Shown: positions 45,670 through 57,794, counted from the stretch's first letter. The stretch: DNA of 64,000 nt from Bacillota bacterium (GCA_017433375.1 JAFRHG010000029.1:1-64000), one strand, 5' to 3'. Numbers and translations are program-made. Notes: generated from the sequence alone by a model not told the origin.

Positions 45670-46703
45670 TGTTCCGGGAAGGGCTCGGTGAGCGCTCGGC
45701 CTTCGGGGAGTACCACCCGGCGGTCAATCTGACCTACTATATCCTTGCCATCGGCATCACGGTCTTTTCCCTGTCGCCCTGGTTCCTGGTGGCCACCTTC
45801 CTGCTGGCCTGGGTCTATTCGGTGATGCTGAGGGGAACTTCCGCCGTGCGCATGAATCTGGTGTTCATTCTCTGGATCATCGTCCTCATGGCGCTGATCA
45901 ACGTGTTCTTCACCCACCAGGGTGAGACGGTCCTCTGTTATCTCCACGGCAACCGGATCACCGCGGAGGCGCTGATCTACGGCCTGTCCGCGGCGGTCAT
46001 GCTCAGCGCCGTGCTCGTCTGGTTCACCAGCTTCAACGCCATCATGACGGCGGAGAAGCTGATCTACATCTTCGGCCGGGCGGCGCCGGTGCTGGGGCTG
46101 ACCCTGTCCATGATCTTCCGCTACATCCCCCTGCTGAAGGACCGTTACGGGGAGATCCGCATGGGGCAGATGTGCATGGGCCGGGGCGGGCCGGCGGGGC
46201 CCGGGGAAGGGGCCGGCGCTGCGCGTGGGATCGGTGAAGAGGCGGACGGATCCGGGGTTGTCTCTGCACAGAGAACCGGTGATGCGGCGGAAGACGCGCC
46301 GTCCCGAAAGACCCCTCGGAAGGCCCCCTTCCTCCAGCGGCTGCGCCAGGGCGGAAAGAACGTGTCCGTGCTGATCTCCTGGTCCCTGGAGTCCTCCATC
46401 GAAAACGCGGATTCCATGGAGGCCAGGGGCTACGGCCTGAAGGGGAGGACCAGTTTCCATCTCTACCGGTTCACGGGCCGGGACGCTCTGATGGAGACCT
46501 GGCTTTGCGCCCTGGGGGCTGCCTGCATCGCCGGGTGCGCCCTGGGTAAAACCGGCGCCTTCTTTTACCCCCGCTATGTTCCCCATCCTCTGGACGGGGG
46601 CGCCGCCTTAACACTCGTTGCCTTTGTATGCCTTCTGGCTACGCCGGTTTTTCTGGACCTGCTCGGAGAAATAAAATGGAAGCGATCCGATTTGACAACC
46701 TGA
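45669..46703 (+). CDS. ECF transporter transmembrane (T) component, CbiQ/EcfT family
   Basis: A 344-aa membrane protein with four to six helices. The conserved family residues are in HPAVNLTYYI near the N-terminus and in the coupling-helix motif SMEARGYG near 252-259. It scaffolds the ATPases and the substrate-binding S component. A Gly/Glu/Ala-rich insertion of about 50 residues (about 170-220, GGPAGPGEGAGAARG) interrupts the cytoplasmic region between the two coupling motifs, which is unusual. Its start overlaps the stop of the DUF4430 gene by one base and its end overlaps the ATPase gene by 28 nt. Confidence 0.9.
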   Translation: MFREGLGERSAFGEYHPAVNLTYYILAIGITVFSLSPWFLVATFLLAWVYSVMLRGTSAVRMNLVFILWIIVLMALINVFFTHQGETVLCYLHGNRITAEALIYGLSAAVMLSAVLVWFTSFNAIMTAEKLIYIFGRAAPVLGLTLSMIFRYIPLLKDRYGEIRMGQMCMGRGGPAGPGEGAGAARGIGEEADGSGVVSAQRTGDAAEDAPSRKTPRKAPFLQRLRQGGKNVSVLISWSLESSIENADSMEARGYGLKGRTSFHLYRFTGRDALMETWLCALGAACIAGCALGKTGAFFYPRYVPHPLDGGAALTLVAFVCLLATPVFLDLLGEIKWKRSDLTT

Positions 46704-48469
46704 CCTTCACCTATCCCATGAGCCCTTCGCCGGTGCTGGAGGGGATCTCCTTCTCCGTGGAGGAGTCGGAGTTCCTCCTGGTCTGCGGCAAGTCCGGCTG
46801 CGGCAAGACCACCCTGCTCCGCCAGATCAAAAAGAGCCTGATTCCCTACGGACAGCGGAAGGGGGAGGTCCTCTATTACGGCGGGCCGGCGGATCAGCTG
46901 GACGACCGGCGGGGCGCGTCGGAGATCGGCTTCGTGCAGCAGAATCCGGACAACCAGATCGTTACCGATAAGGTGTGGCACGAGCTGGCCTTCGGGCTGG
47001 AGAGCCTGGGTATGGAAGGGGCGGCCATCCGCAGGAGGGTGGCGGAGATGGCCAGCTATTTCGACATCCAGGGCTGGTTCCGCAGGGATGTGGCCAGTCT
47101 TTCCGGGGGGCAAAAGCAACTCCTCAACCTGGCCTCCATCATGGTGATGCAGCCAAAACTGCTGGTGCTGGACGAGCCCACGTCCCAGCTGGATCCCATC
47201 GCCGCCTCCGAGTTCCTGCAGACCATCCGGCGGATCAACCAGGAACTGGGCATCACGGTCATCCTCTCCGAGCACCGGCTGGAGGAGGCTTTCTCCATGG
47301 CGGACCGGGTGATGGTGATGGACCGGGGGAAGGTGCTGGCCTGGGGCGGCCCCCGGCGGATCGGCGGCCAGCTGGCCCGGATGGAGCACCCCATGTTCCA
47401 CGGCCTGCCGGCGGTGACGAAGATCTACCACGCCGCGGCAGATGGGAACGCGGCGGCTGCAACCGGCGAAGGCCCCCTCACCGTGCGGGAAGGCCGGCTC
47501 TGGCTCCGGGAAAAGGCGAATGAAGCCGGCCTGGATAAAGGGCCCGCCGCGGAGCTCTGGGAAAAGGTCTGCGGGAGAAATGCCGGTGGAGATCCCTCCG
47601 TCGGATCCGTTTTCTCCGGCAGCGAAGGACCCTTCGGGAGTGAGGCCGGGAGAATGACCGGGCAGGGGGGACTTCCCGATAAGAGAGAGAGCCGCTCCGG
47701 GCGTTCGGGAAAAGACCGGACCGGGCCGGCGATCCGCATGAAGAACGTCTGGTTCCGCTACGAAAAAAACGGCGCCGATGTGCTGCGTGATCTGAATCTG
47801 GAGGTCTTCCCCGGGCAGCTGTACGCCCTCCTCGGCGGCAACGGCGTGGGCAAGACTACGGCACTGAAGGCGGTGATGGGTCTGATCGCTCCCCGGCGGG
47901 GGAAGGTGAGCGCCGGCGGCCGCATCGCCATGCTCCCCCAGAATCCCCAGGCCCTGTTCTCGGAGATCACCGTGGAGGACGAACTTTTGGAGGTCCTCCA
48001 CGGGACGGGCAAAACCGATGAGGAAATGGCGGCCGCGGTATCGGCGATGATCGAACGAATGGAGATCCGGCATCTGCGCCAGTCCCACCCTTATGATCTG
48101 TCCGGCGGCGAGCAGCAGAGGCTGGCCCTGGGTAAGGTGCTGCTGCTGGAACCGGAGATCCTCCTTCTGGACGAGCCCACCAAGGGACTGGATCCCTTCT
48201 TCAAGCTGACTCTGGCGGAGATCCTGAAGGACCTGTCCGGCCGGGGGATCGCCGTGCTCATGGTGTCCCACGACATCGAGTTCTGCGCCCGGCACGCCCA
48301 CCGGTGCGCCATGTTCTTCGATGGCGGCATGGTCTCCGAAGGGGACCCCCGAAGCTTTTTCGCCGGCAACAGCTTCTACACGACCACAGCCAATCGGATG
48401 GCCCGGGAGTACTTCCCCGGCGCCGTGACCTGGGAGGAGGTGGCGGCATGCGTCCGGAACATGAGGTGA
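46676..48469 (+). CDS. Fused double ECF transporter ATPase (A-A')
   Basis: A 597-aa protein with two ABC ATPase domains in one chain. Domain 1 (about 1-240) has Walker A CGKSGCGKTTLL, Q-loop VQQNPDNQIV, signature SLSGGQKQ and LVLDEPTSQLDP. Domain 2 (about 350-590) has GGNGVGKTTAL, LPQNPQALFSE, LSGGEQQRLALG and LLLDEPTKGLDP. All catalytic motifs are intact. A low-complexity linker of about 100 residues joins them. It drives the ECF transporter whose T and S components flank it. Start at 46676 after CGGAGAAATAAA; the frame extends upstream into the T gene without homology. Confidence 0.93.
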   Translation: MEAIRFDNLTFTYPMSPSPVLEGISFSVEESEFLLVCGKSGCGKTTLLRQIKKSLIPYGQRKGEVLYYGGPADQLDDRRGASEIGFVQQNPDNQIVTDKVWHELAFGLESLGMEGAAIRRRVAEMASYFDIQGWFRRDVASLSGGQKQLLNLASIMVMQPKLLVLDEPTSQLDPIAASEFLQTIRRINQELGITVILSEHRLEEAFSMADRVMVMDRGKVLAWGGPRRIGGQLARMEHPMFHGLPAVTKIYHAAADGNAAAATGEGPLTVREGRLWLREKANEAGLDKGPAAELWEKVCGRNAGGDPSVGSVFSGSEGPFGSEAGRMTGQGGLPDKRESRSGRSGKDRTGPAIRMKNVWFRYEKNGADVLRDLNLEVFPGQLYALLGGNGVGKTTALKAVMGLIAPRRGKVSAGGRIAMLPQNPQALFSEITVEDELLEVLHGTGKTDEEMAAAVSAMIERMEIRHLRQSHPYDLSGGEQQRLALGKVLLLEPEILLLDEPTKGLDPFFKLTLAEILKDLSGRGIAVLMVSHDIEFCARHAHRCAMFFDGGMVSEGDPRSFFAGNSFYTTTANRMAREYFPGAVTWEEVAACVRNMR

Positions 48470-49494
48470 GGCCGGCGGCCCCCGGCGACAGGGATCCGGG
48501 AAGCCCCGGCGCAGAGCCGCGAAAGGACAGGTACCGGCAGGACCTGACTCAGTACGAGGCGGCGGCCAGGAAGCGCACCCTGGTCTCCGCCCTGATCATC
48601 TTCCTCCTGATCCCCGCCACCATGCTCTTCGGCGTGGCAGTGCTGGACCAGAACCTGTACATGGTCATCAGCATGCTGGTGGTCATCTACACCCTGATCC
48701 CCTTTTTCATGGTCTACGAGCGGAGAAGGCCCAAGGCCAGGGAGATCGTGCTCATCGCCATGATGGCCGCGCTGACCACGGTGATCCACGTCTTCTTCCA
48801 CGTGACGATCCCCGTCCAGGCGGGGACGGCCATGGTGATCATCTCGGGGATCGCCCTGGGACCGGAGGCGGGATTTCTGGTGGGCGCCCTGGCTCGGCTG
48901 GTCTGCAACTTCTACCTCGGGCAGGGGCCCTGGACGCCCTGGCAGATGGTCTGCTGGGGTCTGCTGGGATTCCTGGCCGGGCTTGCCTTCAACCGGGTGG
49001 ATCCGGCGACCCTGAAGAAGCGGGAAAAACCGCTGATGGAGATCAGCGCCGGCAGCTTCCGCAGTCTCCTTGCGCCGCTGATCTGCCTGCTCTTCGCCGC
49101 GGCTGCGGCCTGGGTCAGCTATCTGATCTGGCCGGGAAAGGACGCAACCTTCTTCGGATGGCGGCTCTACGTCTTCGGCGCCATAGGCCTTCTGGCCGGC
49201 GTCCTCCTGCAGCGGAGGCGGCTGCCGGCGGACAGCCTGACCATGGCCGTCTTTACCTTCTTCACCACCTTCATCATCTACGGCGGGATCATGAACATCT
49301 GCGCCATGGTCAACGCCTCGGTCATGCCCGGCGCCGACCCGGTCAGCTTCGCCGCCCTGCGCCTCCTCTATGTGGCCGGCGTTCCCTACGACGCGGTCCA
49401 CGCCGCCACCGCCGCGGCCTTCATCTTTCTCTTCGGCAGCCTTTTCGTGCAGAAGCTGGAGCGGGTCCGGATTAAATACGGGATTTACCGATGA
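48448..49494 (+). CDS. ECF transporter substrate-binding (S) component, predicted corrinoid-specific
   Basis: A 348-aa membrane protein with a charged N-terminal tail and about nine helices. The central part is S-component-like: AREIVLIAMMAALTTVIHVF, then GTAMVIISGIALGPEAGFLVG and GQGPWTPWQMVCWGLLGFLAG. It is larger than typical six-helix S components (about 180-200 aa). Specificity cannot be read from these motifs, but the upstream cobalamin riboswitch suggests a corrinoid, as for the CbrT group. GGGAGGAGGTGGCGGC precedes the ATG, inside the ATPase gene. It is the last gene of the operon; no clear terminator follows. Confidence 0.82.
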   Translation: MRPEHEVRPAAPGDRDPGSPGAEPRKDRYRQDLTQYEAAARKRTLVSALIIFLLIPATMLFGVAVLDQNLYMVISMLVVIYTLIPFFMVYERRRPKAREIVLIAMMAALTTVIHVFFHVTIPVQAGTAMVIISGIALGPEAGFLVGALARLVCNFYLGQGPWTPWQMVCWGLLGFLAGLAFNRVDPATLKKREKPLMEISAGSFRSLLAPLICLLFAAAAAWVSYLIWPGKDATFFGWRLYVFGAIGLLAGVLLQRRRLPADSLTMAVFTFFTTFIIYGGIMNICAMVNASVMPGADPVSFAALRLLYVAGVPYDAVHAATAAAFIFLFGSLFVQKLERVRIKYGIYR

Positions 49495-49600
49495 AGCCCG
49501 GCTCCCCGCGCGGGATTCCCGGAGGGCATTCTGACCGCAAGATTGTTGCCTTTCCACTCCAAACACGGTCTAGTTAAATAATAAACTATTGGAAATGCAG

Positions 49601-49628
49601 TTGAATAAAAGGCAATAAGGTGTATAAT
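49601..49628 (+). promoter_or_regulatory. Promoter of the atp operon
   Basis: TTGAAT (49601-49606), a 16-bp spacer and TATAAT (49623-49628). It lies in the 165-bp gap after the ECF genes. Confidence 0.8.
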
Positions 49629-49659
49629 ATTTACCAAGATAGTACAGAGGGGAATGCCC

Positions 49660-50112
49660 ATGGAGGATCTGGGGAGTTTCAAAAAAGAGATACTTCTGGC
49701 GGCTCTCGGCGTAGCCGTTTTTGCCGAAATTGTCTCCCTGATCGTCTATAAGCCCAGCCTGTGGTTCGCCGCAGGACTCGCGGCGGGGACGGCGACCACC
49801 ATGGGGTGTTTCCTGATTTTGGCCAGAACGGGGATGCTGACGGAGATCACCAAGAAAGGCGGAACCATCGTACTGAGCTACTTCGCAAGAATGCTTTTGT
49901 ACGGGGTTGTCTTTTTTATCTGTATCAAGATCCGTGTTCCCTGCGGATTCGGCTGCCTGGTGGGATTTGTTTCCCTCCATTTCGGGATTCTGATCCTGTA
50001 CGGCATCGTGTACCGCTTTTTCCGAAAGAAGAAGAATCCTCTCAACGACTGGACCGAACCGAAGGAATGGAACGATCTCAGTATCTACGATGACGAAGAG
50101 GATGACTGGTAG
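49660..50112 (+). CDS. atpI: ATP synthase subunit I-like membrane protein
   Basis: A 150-aa protein with four hydrophobic helices and an acidic C-terminus (DDEEDDW). Its place at the head of the F-ATPase operon and its topology match AtpI, which assists assembly of the c-ring. I chose the ATG at 49660, seven nt after GAGGGGA; the ATG at 49654 is too close to that site. Confidence 0.8.
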   Translation: MEDLGSFKKEILLAALGVAVFAEIVSLIVYKPSLWFAAGLAAGTATTMGCFLILARTGMLTEITKKGGTIVLSYFARMLLYGVVFFICIKIRVPCGFGCLVGFVSLHFGILILYGIVYRFFRKKKNPLNDWTEPKEWNDLSIYDDEEDDW

Positions 50113-50123
50113 GAGGAAGATAT

Positions 50124-50825
50124 ATGGAAGTAGGCCCAAGAATAATATTCAGCATCGGAAGTGTCAACTTTACGGAGACCGTCATCTTCGGCTGGATCAT
50201 CAGCATCATCATCCTGATCTTCGCCTTCTGCGCGACCAGAAACATGCAGCGTGTGCCCAAGGGGGCCCAGCTTCTGGGCGAGCTCCTTGTGGGTTTCATG
50301 TATAAAATGGTCAAGGATACCATGGGAGAGATCGGCGAAAAGTTCACGCCTTACATGGGCACGCTGATCGTCTTCCTGGGCTTCGGCAGCATGCTGGGGC
50401 TTCTGGAGCTGCGGCCCATTACGGCGGACCTGAACTGCACCGGACCGCTGGCCCTGATCTCCTTTATCATGATCCATTACAATTCTATCCGGGCGAGAGG
50501 CTTTATCGGCTACAACAAGCACATGGCCTCCCCCTATCTGTGGATGTGGCCCCTCAATCTCATGAGTGAGTGCATGTTCCCCATCACGCTGGCCTGCCGT
50601 ATCTTCGGCAACATCTTCGCGGGCGTTATCGTCATGACCCTGGTCTACAGCGGACTGGAGACCGCCTCCCACGCGCTGGGTTCGCCTATCCCGTTCTTCC
50701 AGATCGGGTTCCCGCTGCCGCTGAACTTCTGGTTCGACATGTTCGAGCCGATTCTGCAGGCATACATTTTCACTATGTTAACAATGGTGTTCATCGCCAC
50801 CGGCAGAACCGTTGACGAGGACTAA
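50124..50825 (+). CDS. atpB: F0F1 ATP synthase subunit a
   Basis: A 233-aa membrane subunit that forms the ion half-channels. The essential Arg lies in ITLACRIFGNIFAGVIV, and PLPLNFWFDMFEPILQAYIFTM is the typical last-helix motif. It starts 12 nt after atpI behind GTAGGAGGAAGAT. Confidence 0.96.
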   Translation: MEVGPRIIFSIGSVNFTETVIFGWIISIIILIFAFCATRNMQRVPKGAQLLGELLVGFMYKMVKDTMGEIGEKFTPYMGTLIVFLGFGSMLGLLELRPITADLNCTGPLALISFIMIHYNSIRARGFIGYNKHMASPYLWMWPLNLMSECMFPITLACRIFGNIFAGVIVMTLVYSGLETASHALGSPIPFFQIGFPLPLNFWFDMFEPILQAYIFTMLTMVFIATGRTVDED

Positions 50826-50832
50826 CCGTTAA

Positions 50833-51114
<282 letters not shown>

Positions 51115-51162
51115 GCTGAGGAAAGTGTGCGCAGATGAAGAATAAAGGAAGGAGGAAATACG

Positions 51163-51678
51163 ATGGTTGAGTTGCATCAGGGTTTGATTGAACTGAACTG
51201 GACATCACTGATGGTCGTCCTGAACCTTCTCATCCTGTATATCATCCTGAAAAAATATTTCTGGGAAAAGATCAGAAAATTCATGACGGACCGGGAAAAT
51301 GCGGTGCAGGACGCTTTTGACAGCGCCGAGGCCATGAACCGGCGTGCCGACGAGAAGATGCGCAACTACAGCGCGCGGATCGCGGGCGTCGAGGAGGAAG
51401 GCCGGGAGATCATCCGCCAGGCGAAACAGCAGGCGGACGCCCAGGCGCAGGAAATTCTGGCGGACGCACGGCAGCAGGCCAGCGAGATGATGGTCAAGGC
51501 CGAGAAGAACATCGAGCTGGAAAAGGCAAAGGCAATGGAAGAGATGCGGCAGGAAATCGGGTCTCTGGCTTTGCTTGCGGCTGAGAAAATCGTCGGCAGA
51601 GAGATTGAGAACGTCGGACAGGAAGCCATTGTTGACGACGTCATCAATCAGGCAAGGAGCACGGGATGGCAGAATTAA
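51163..51678 (+). CDS. atpF: F0F1 ATP synthase subunit b
   Basis: A 171-aa stator subunit with one N-terminal membrane helix (about 12-31) and a long charged coiled coil (MRNYSARIAGVEEEGREII). It joins the membrane sector to the catalytic head. The 3' end overlaps atpH by 13 nt. Confidence 0.95.
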   Translation: MVELHQGLIELNWTSLMVVLNLLILYIILKKYFWEKIRKFMTDRENAVQDAFDSAEAMNRRADEKMRNYSARIAGVEEEGREIIRQAKQQADAQAQEILADARQQASEMMVKAEKNIELEKAKAMEEMRQEIGSLALLAAEKIVGREIENVGQEAIVDDVINQARSTGWQN

Positions 51679-52205
51679 CAGTAGATATGACCTACGGGAC
51701 TGCGCTGTTTGAAGCCGCCTCGGAGCAGGGGAAGACGGAGCAGATCAGGGAAGAGGCCGGACAGATCATCGAGATCTTCGAGCACGAGCCGGAACTTCGC
51801 GCCTTCGTCAATTACCCGGCCATCTCCGCGGACGAAAAGAAGAAGGTCCTGCAGGATATTTTTGAAGGACAGATCTGCAGCGAGCTGCTGAACTTCCTGT
51901 ATGTGCTCATCGACAAGAGGCGCATCGGGCAGTTCGAGCGGATCATCCGGGTTTACCGGGATCTGGCCGATCATGAAGAGGGCGTTGCCTACGGCATGGT
52001 CTATTCTGCTGTGCCCCTGGACAAGGGACGGCTTGCGGAGATCGAGGAACAGACCTCCAAGCTCATGCAGCAGAAGGTCAGACTGACCAATGAAACGGAT
52101 CCGGGTCTTCTGGCGGGGTTCAAAGTCCTCGTGGAAGGCAAGGTGATCGATGCTTCCTACAGAAAGAGATTTGACGAGATGGCAAGTCAATTGAATATAT
52201 CCTAG
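51666..52205 (+). CDS. atpH: F0F1 ATP synthase subunit delta
   Basis: A 179-aa soluble stator subunit. The C-terminal motif LLAGFKVLVEGKVIDASYRKR is typical of OSCP/delta proteins. The ATG lies inside the end of atpF. Confidence 0.95.
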   Translation: MAELTVDMTYGTALFEAASEQGKTEQIREEAGQIIEIFEHEPELRAFVNYPAISADEKKKVLQDIFEGQICSELLNFLYVLIDKRRIGQFERIIRVYRDLADHEEGVAYGMVYSAVPLDKGRLAEIEEQTSKLMQQKVRLTNETDPGLLAGFKVLVEGKVIDASYRKRFDEMASQLNIS

Positions 52206-53792
<1,587 letters not shown>

Positions 53793-53870
53793 CGTCCGCA
53801 AAGCCGGGGTTGCCTTTGCACGGGCGAAGGCCGCCCACCGGAGAGAATCTGAGAAAAAGGAGGTGAGCGC

Positions 53871-54740
53871 GTGGCAAGCGAAAGCATACAGGATATCAAG
53901 CGGCGTATCCGAAGCGTAACCAGCACGGAGCATATTACCAACGCCATGAAGCTGGTTTCCGCCGGCAAGCTGCGGAAAGCGAAAGCCATATACGAAAAGA
54001 CCAACGCGAACTCACACTATCTGACCAATACCATCCGGGAGATGTTCAACACCAACACCGGAGATATTCCCCAGGAGTACCTGGCCGGCAACAGGGAGAT
54101 CAAGACAACCTGTTACATCATCTGCACCAGCAGCCGGGGCCTCTGCGGGGGATTCAACAACAACATCCTGAAGAATGCCCAGGCGGACATCGACGACGAT
54201 CCGGAGAAGCCGGTGATCGTGGCCATCGGAAGCAAAGGCAAGGAATACTTTGAGAAACGCGGTTTTGAGGTCCACAGTTCCTACCTTTCCCCGCCGGAGA
54301 GCATTTCCTTCCTGGAGAGCAAGGCGCTGAGCGAGCCCATCATCGAGATGTACCGCAACGAGGAAATCGACGAGGTCGTCCTGATCTACACGGCGTTCAT
54401 CAGCAGCATGGAGCAGGAAGTCAGGAACGTGACGCTGCTGCCTTTTGAAATCGAGGCAGACCCGGAGTTTGAACGCTCCTACAACCAGATGGAGTACGAA
54501 CCGTCGGTAGAAGAGGTGTTCAACTATCTGGTTCCCAAGTATGTGGAGACCATGATCTATTCGGCCGTCGTGGAGTCAGCCACCTGCGAGCACGCGGCCA
54601 GACGAATGGCAATGGAAAACGCAACGGACAATGCGAGAGAAATGCTGGAAGGACTGAACCTGACCTACAACCGGGCCAGACAGTCGGCGATCACCGATGA
54701 GATCATCGAAATCGTCGCCGGTTCCGAGGCGCAGAATTAG
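53871..54740 (+). CDS. atpG: F0F1 ATP synthase subunit gamma
   Basis: A 289-aa central stalk subunit. The N-terminal helix DIKRRIRSVTSTEHITNAMK and the C-terminal ARQSAITDEIIEIVAG are the conserved rotor helices. It starts at GTG behind AAAGGAGGTGAGC. The 78-bp gap before it contains one copy of the dispersed TTGCCTTTGC sequence. Confidence 0.96.
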   Translation: MASESIQDIKRRIRSVTSTEHITNAMKLVSAGKLRKAKAIYEKTNANSHYLTNTIREMFNTNTGDIPQEYLAGNREIKTTCYIICTSSRGLCGGFNNNILKNAQADIDDDPEKPVIVAIGSKGKEYFEKRGFEVHSSYLSPPESISFLESKALSEPIIEMYRNEEIDEVVLIYTAFISSMEQEVRNVTLLPFEIEADPEFERSYNQMEYEPSVEEVFNYLVPKYVETMIYSAVVESATCEHAARRMAMENATDNAREMLEGLNLTYNRARQSAITDEIIEIVAGSEAQN

Positions 54741-54754
54741 CACGAGGAGGATAA

Positions 54755-56155
<1,401 letters not shown>

Positions 56156-56168
56156 GATAGGTTGAATT

Positions 56169-56606
56169 ATGGCAGTAAACAGCGTAAAACTGGAAATCAT
56201 TACCCCGTCCAAGCTCTTTTACCGGGGCGAGGTCGACCTGGTGATCGTCACCACGCTGGATGGAGATGAAGGCTTCATGGCCGGCCACTGCTGGGGCTGC
56301 AAGCTGCTGGATATCGGAGAACTCTGGATCCAGGAGAAGGGCGCCGGCAAGGATGACTGGCGGGTCGCCGCCCTGTCCGGCGGTTTCATCGAAATCAAGG
56401 ACAGCATCATCATCTACACCGACGCGGTGGAATGGTCCGAGGACATCGACATGGAACGCGTCCTCAGCCAGAAAGCCATGGCGGAAGACTGGCTTACGGA
56501 GCACGAGGAGACCGGCGATCCCAACGACGTCATGAAGGCGAAGATCATCATCGCCAAGTCCCTGACGCGAAGCAACGTAGCCAGCGGCGGCGTGCGGCAT
56601 CACTGA
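56169..56606 (+). CDS. atpC: F0F1 ATP synthase subunit epsilon
   Basis: A 145-aa subunit with the N-terminal beta-sandwich start VKLEIITPSKLFYRGEVD. The usual EGEMGILPGHAP loop is altered to DGDEGFMAGHCWGC, and a WIQEKGAGKDDW insertion follows. The C-terminal helical part is short of the usual conserved repeats. Its position as last gene of the atp operon supports the call. Confidence 0.88.
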   Translation: MAVNSVKLEIITPSKLFYRGEVDLVIVTTLDGDEGFMAGHCWGCKLLDIGELWIQEKGAGKDDWRVAALSGGFIEIKDSIIIYTDAVEWSEDIDMERVLSQKAMAEDWLTEHEETGDPNDVMKAKIIIAKSLTRSNVASGGVRHH

Positions 56607-56618
56607 TTGCCGAGGCGT

Positions 56619-56664
56619 ATTGCCTTGGCGCGGCCCGGCACATTGCCCCGGCGCGGTCCGGCTT
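56619..56664 (+). repeat. 23-bp tandem repeat after atpC
   Basis: ATTGCCTTGGCGCGGCCCGG at 56619 is followed by ATTGCCCCGGCGCGGTCCGG at 56642, a 23-bp period with few mismatches. A partial unit lies just upstream. No coding frame of interest is seen in the 465 bp between atpC and the signal peptidase gene. Confidence 0.7.
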
Positions 56665-56819
56665 CACGGAGGACAATAGAACACAGAACAGCAAAGAGGC
56701 TGTCGATCAGCATGGAATCATGGATGCTGGGCGGCAGCTTCTTTTCATTGCGGCGGCGGTACGGCTCGCTCACTGTCCCATTCGCCGCCGCAGTGCATGA
56801 GATGATTCGGTCAGCGCCG

Positions 56820-57050
56820 TCTGGTGAATGAAAGCGTCCTCATGTATCGATTCATTCACCAGATGGCTGGTTTTACCCTCTGAAAAGGCCCGTTCAGGCC
56901 GATCTCGTGAATAAAATGCAACCATCGCTGAATCCATACACCGATTTTGAAGAAACTGGTGTATGGATTTTGATTCGTGGTCATTTCATTCACAAAATGG
57001 AAATAAATGGAACTTTTTGGCGCCAAATCGGGCGGTCTGGTGAATAAATG
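56820..57050 (+). repeat. Intergenic cluster of GTGAATNAA motifs with two perfect hairpins
   Basis: Hairpin 1 pairs TCTGGTGAATGAA (56820-56832) with TTCATTCACCAGA (56851-56863). Hairpin 2 pairs AATCCATACACC (56931-56942) with GGTGTATGGATT (56958-56969). The core GTGAATNAA also occurs near 56907, on the opposite strand near 56983, and near 57040. There are five copies in about 220 bp. The hairpins lack long T runs. Confidence 0.8.
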
Positions 57051-57071
57051 GAATGGTCAGACGATGTTTTT

Positions 57072-57584
57072 TCACGAGTCCCTTGTCGGGAGGCGTCGGG
57101 CCAGGTCGCACATCAGGGCGCCGGCGAAGATAAGGGCGATCATGCCGATTTTTCCGAGGAGAGTTCCCAGGGGAGCCAGCAGACGGCCCAATCCGGGAAC
57201 GTGGCGGGTGACTACGCCGATGATGTTGGAGTAGGGGACGGGGGAAACATCGACCAAGTCGTTGGCATCACCCCGTGTGGTAACCTCGCGGGCGGAAGTG
57301 TCGTTTTTCACGATGCGGTGGGTTACGGGGATATCGCCGCTGCCGCTGTAGAAGACGATGATGTCGCCGGGAACCAGAGAGGCCGGATCCGCCTCCTTTG
57401 CGTAGACGACGGAGCCCACGGGGATGGTCGGTTCCATGCTTCCGGTCAGCACCGTGTAGCCGGAGTAACCCATGAACTTCGGCACGGCGAGGACCAGGCA
57501 GAGCGCAACGGCCAGAACCATGATCATGATGCCCAGGATATTCAGGATGTGTGCCGCCGGGGAGGCGGCCTGCTTCTTAACCAT
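57072..57584 (-). CDS. Signal peptidase I of the SipW/ER type
   Basis: A 170-aa membrane protein with an N-terminal helix (about 12-38) and a C-terminal helix. The catalytic Ser lies in LTGSMEPTIPVGSVVY. The second motif reads VTHRIV, with His in place of the Lys of ordinary bacterial signal peptidases, which marks the SipW/archaeal/ER subgroup. These process selected secreted proteins, in Bacilli often biofilm or camelysin-type ones; no such substrate is nearby. I chose the ATG at 57584 because GGAGGAAACT precedes it. The ATG at 57596 lies at the expected transcript start. Confidence 0.92.
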   Translation of the reverse strand: MVKKQAASPAAHILNILGIMIMVLAVALCLVLAVPKFMGYSGYTVLTGSMEPTIPVGSVVYAKEADPASLVPGDIIVFYSGSGDIPVTHRIVKNDTSAREVTTRGDANDLVDVSPVPYSNIIGVVTRHVPGLGRLLAPLGTLLGKIGMIALIFAGALMCDLARRLPTRDS

Positions 57585-57600
57585 AGTTTCCTCCATGCCG

Positions 57601-57629
57601 ATTATACTCCCCGGGCTGGATCAGTTCAA
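57601..57629 (-). promoter_or_regulatory. Promoter of the SipW-like gene (minus strand)
   Basis: On the minus strand TTGAAC (57629-57624), a 17-bp spacer and TATAAT (57606-57601). The predicted transcript begins only a few bases before the first ATG, so the leader is very short. Confidence 0.8.
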
Positions 57630-57765
57630 CCGGCGGGAAGGGGGGACTGCCGCCAGATCCATCTTGATGTGGCGGCACAGGGAAACGATAATGCGGCGTC
57701 CCGGGAAAAATGATGAGGCGCCGACCCGTGGGAGCGTTATTGGGGGCAGCCGGAAGAAAAGATAG

Positions 57766-57794
57766 TGTACGCGGCGGGGAGAGTGGGATATAAT
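57766..57794 (+). promoter_or_regulatory. Possible promoter of the desulfoferrodoxin gene
   Basis: A perfect TATAAT at 57789-57794 lies 70 bp before the gene, but the -35 region (TGTACG near 57766) is poor. A good ribosome site AAAGGGGAGAG follows. Confidence 0.45.
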
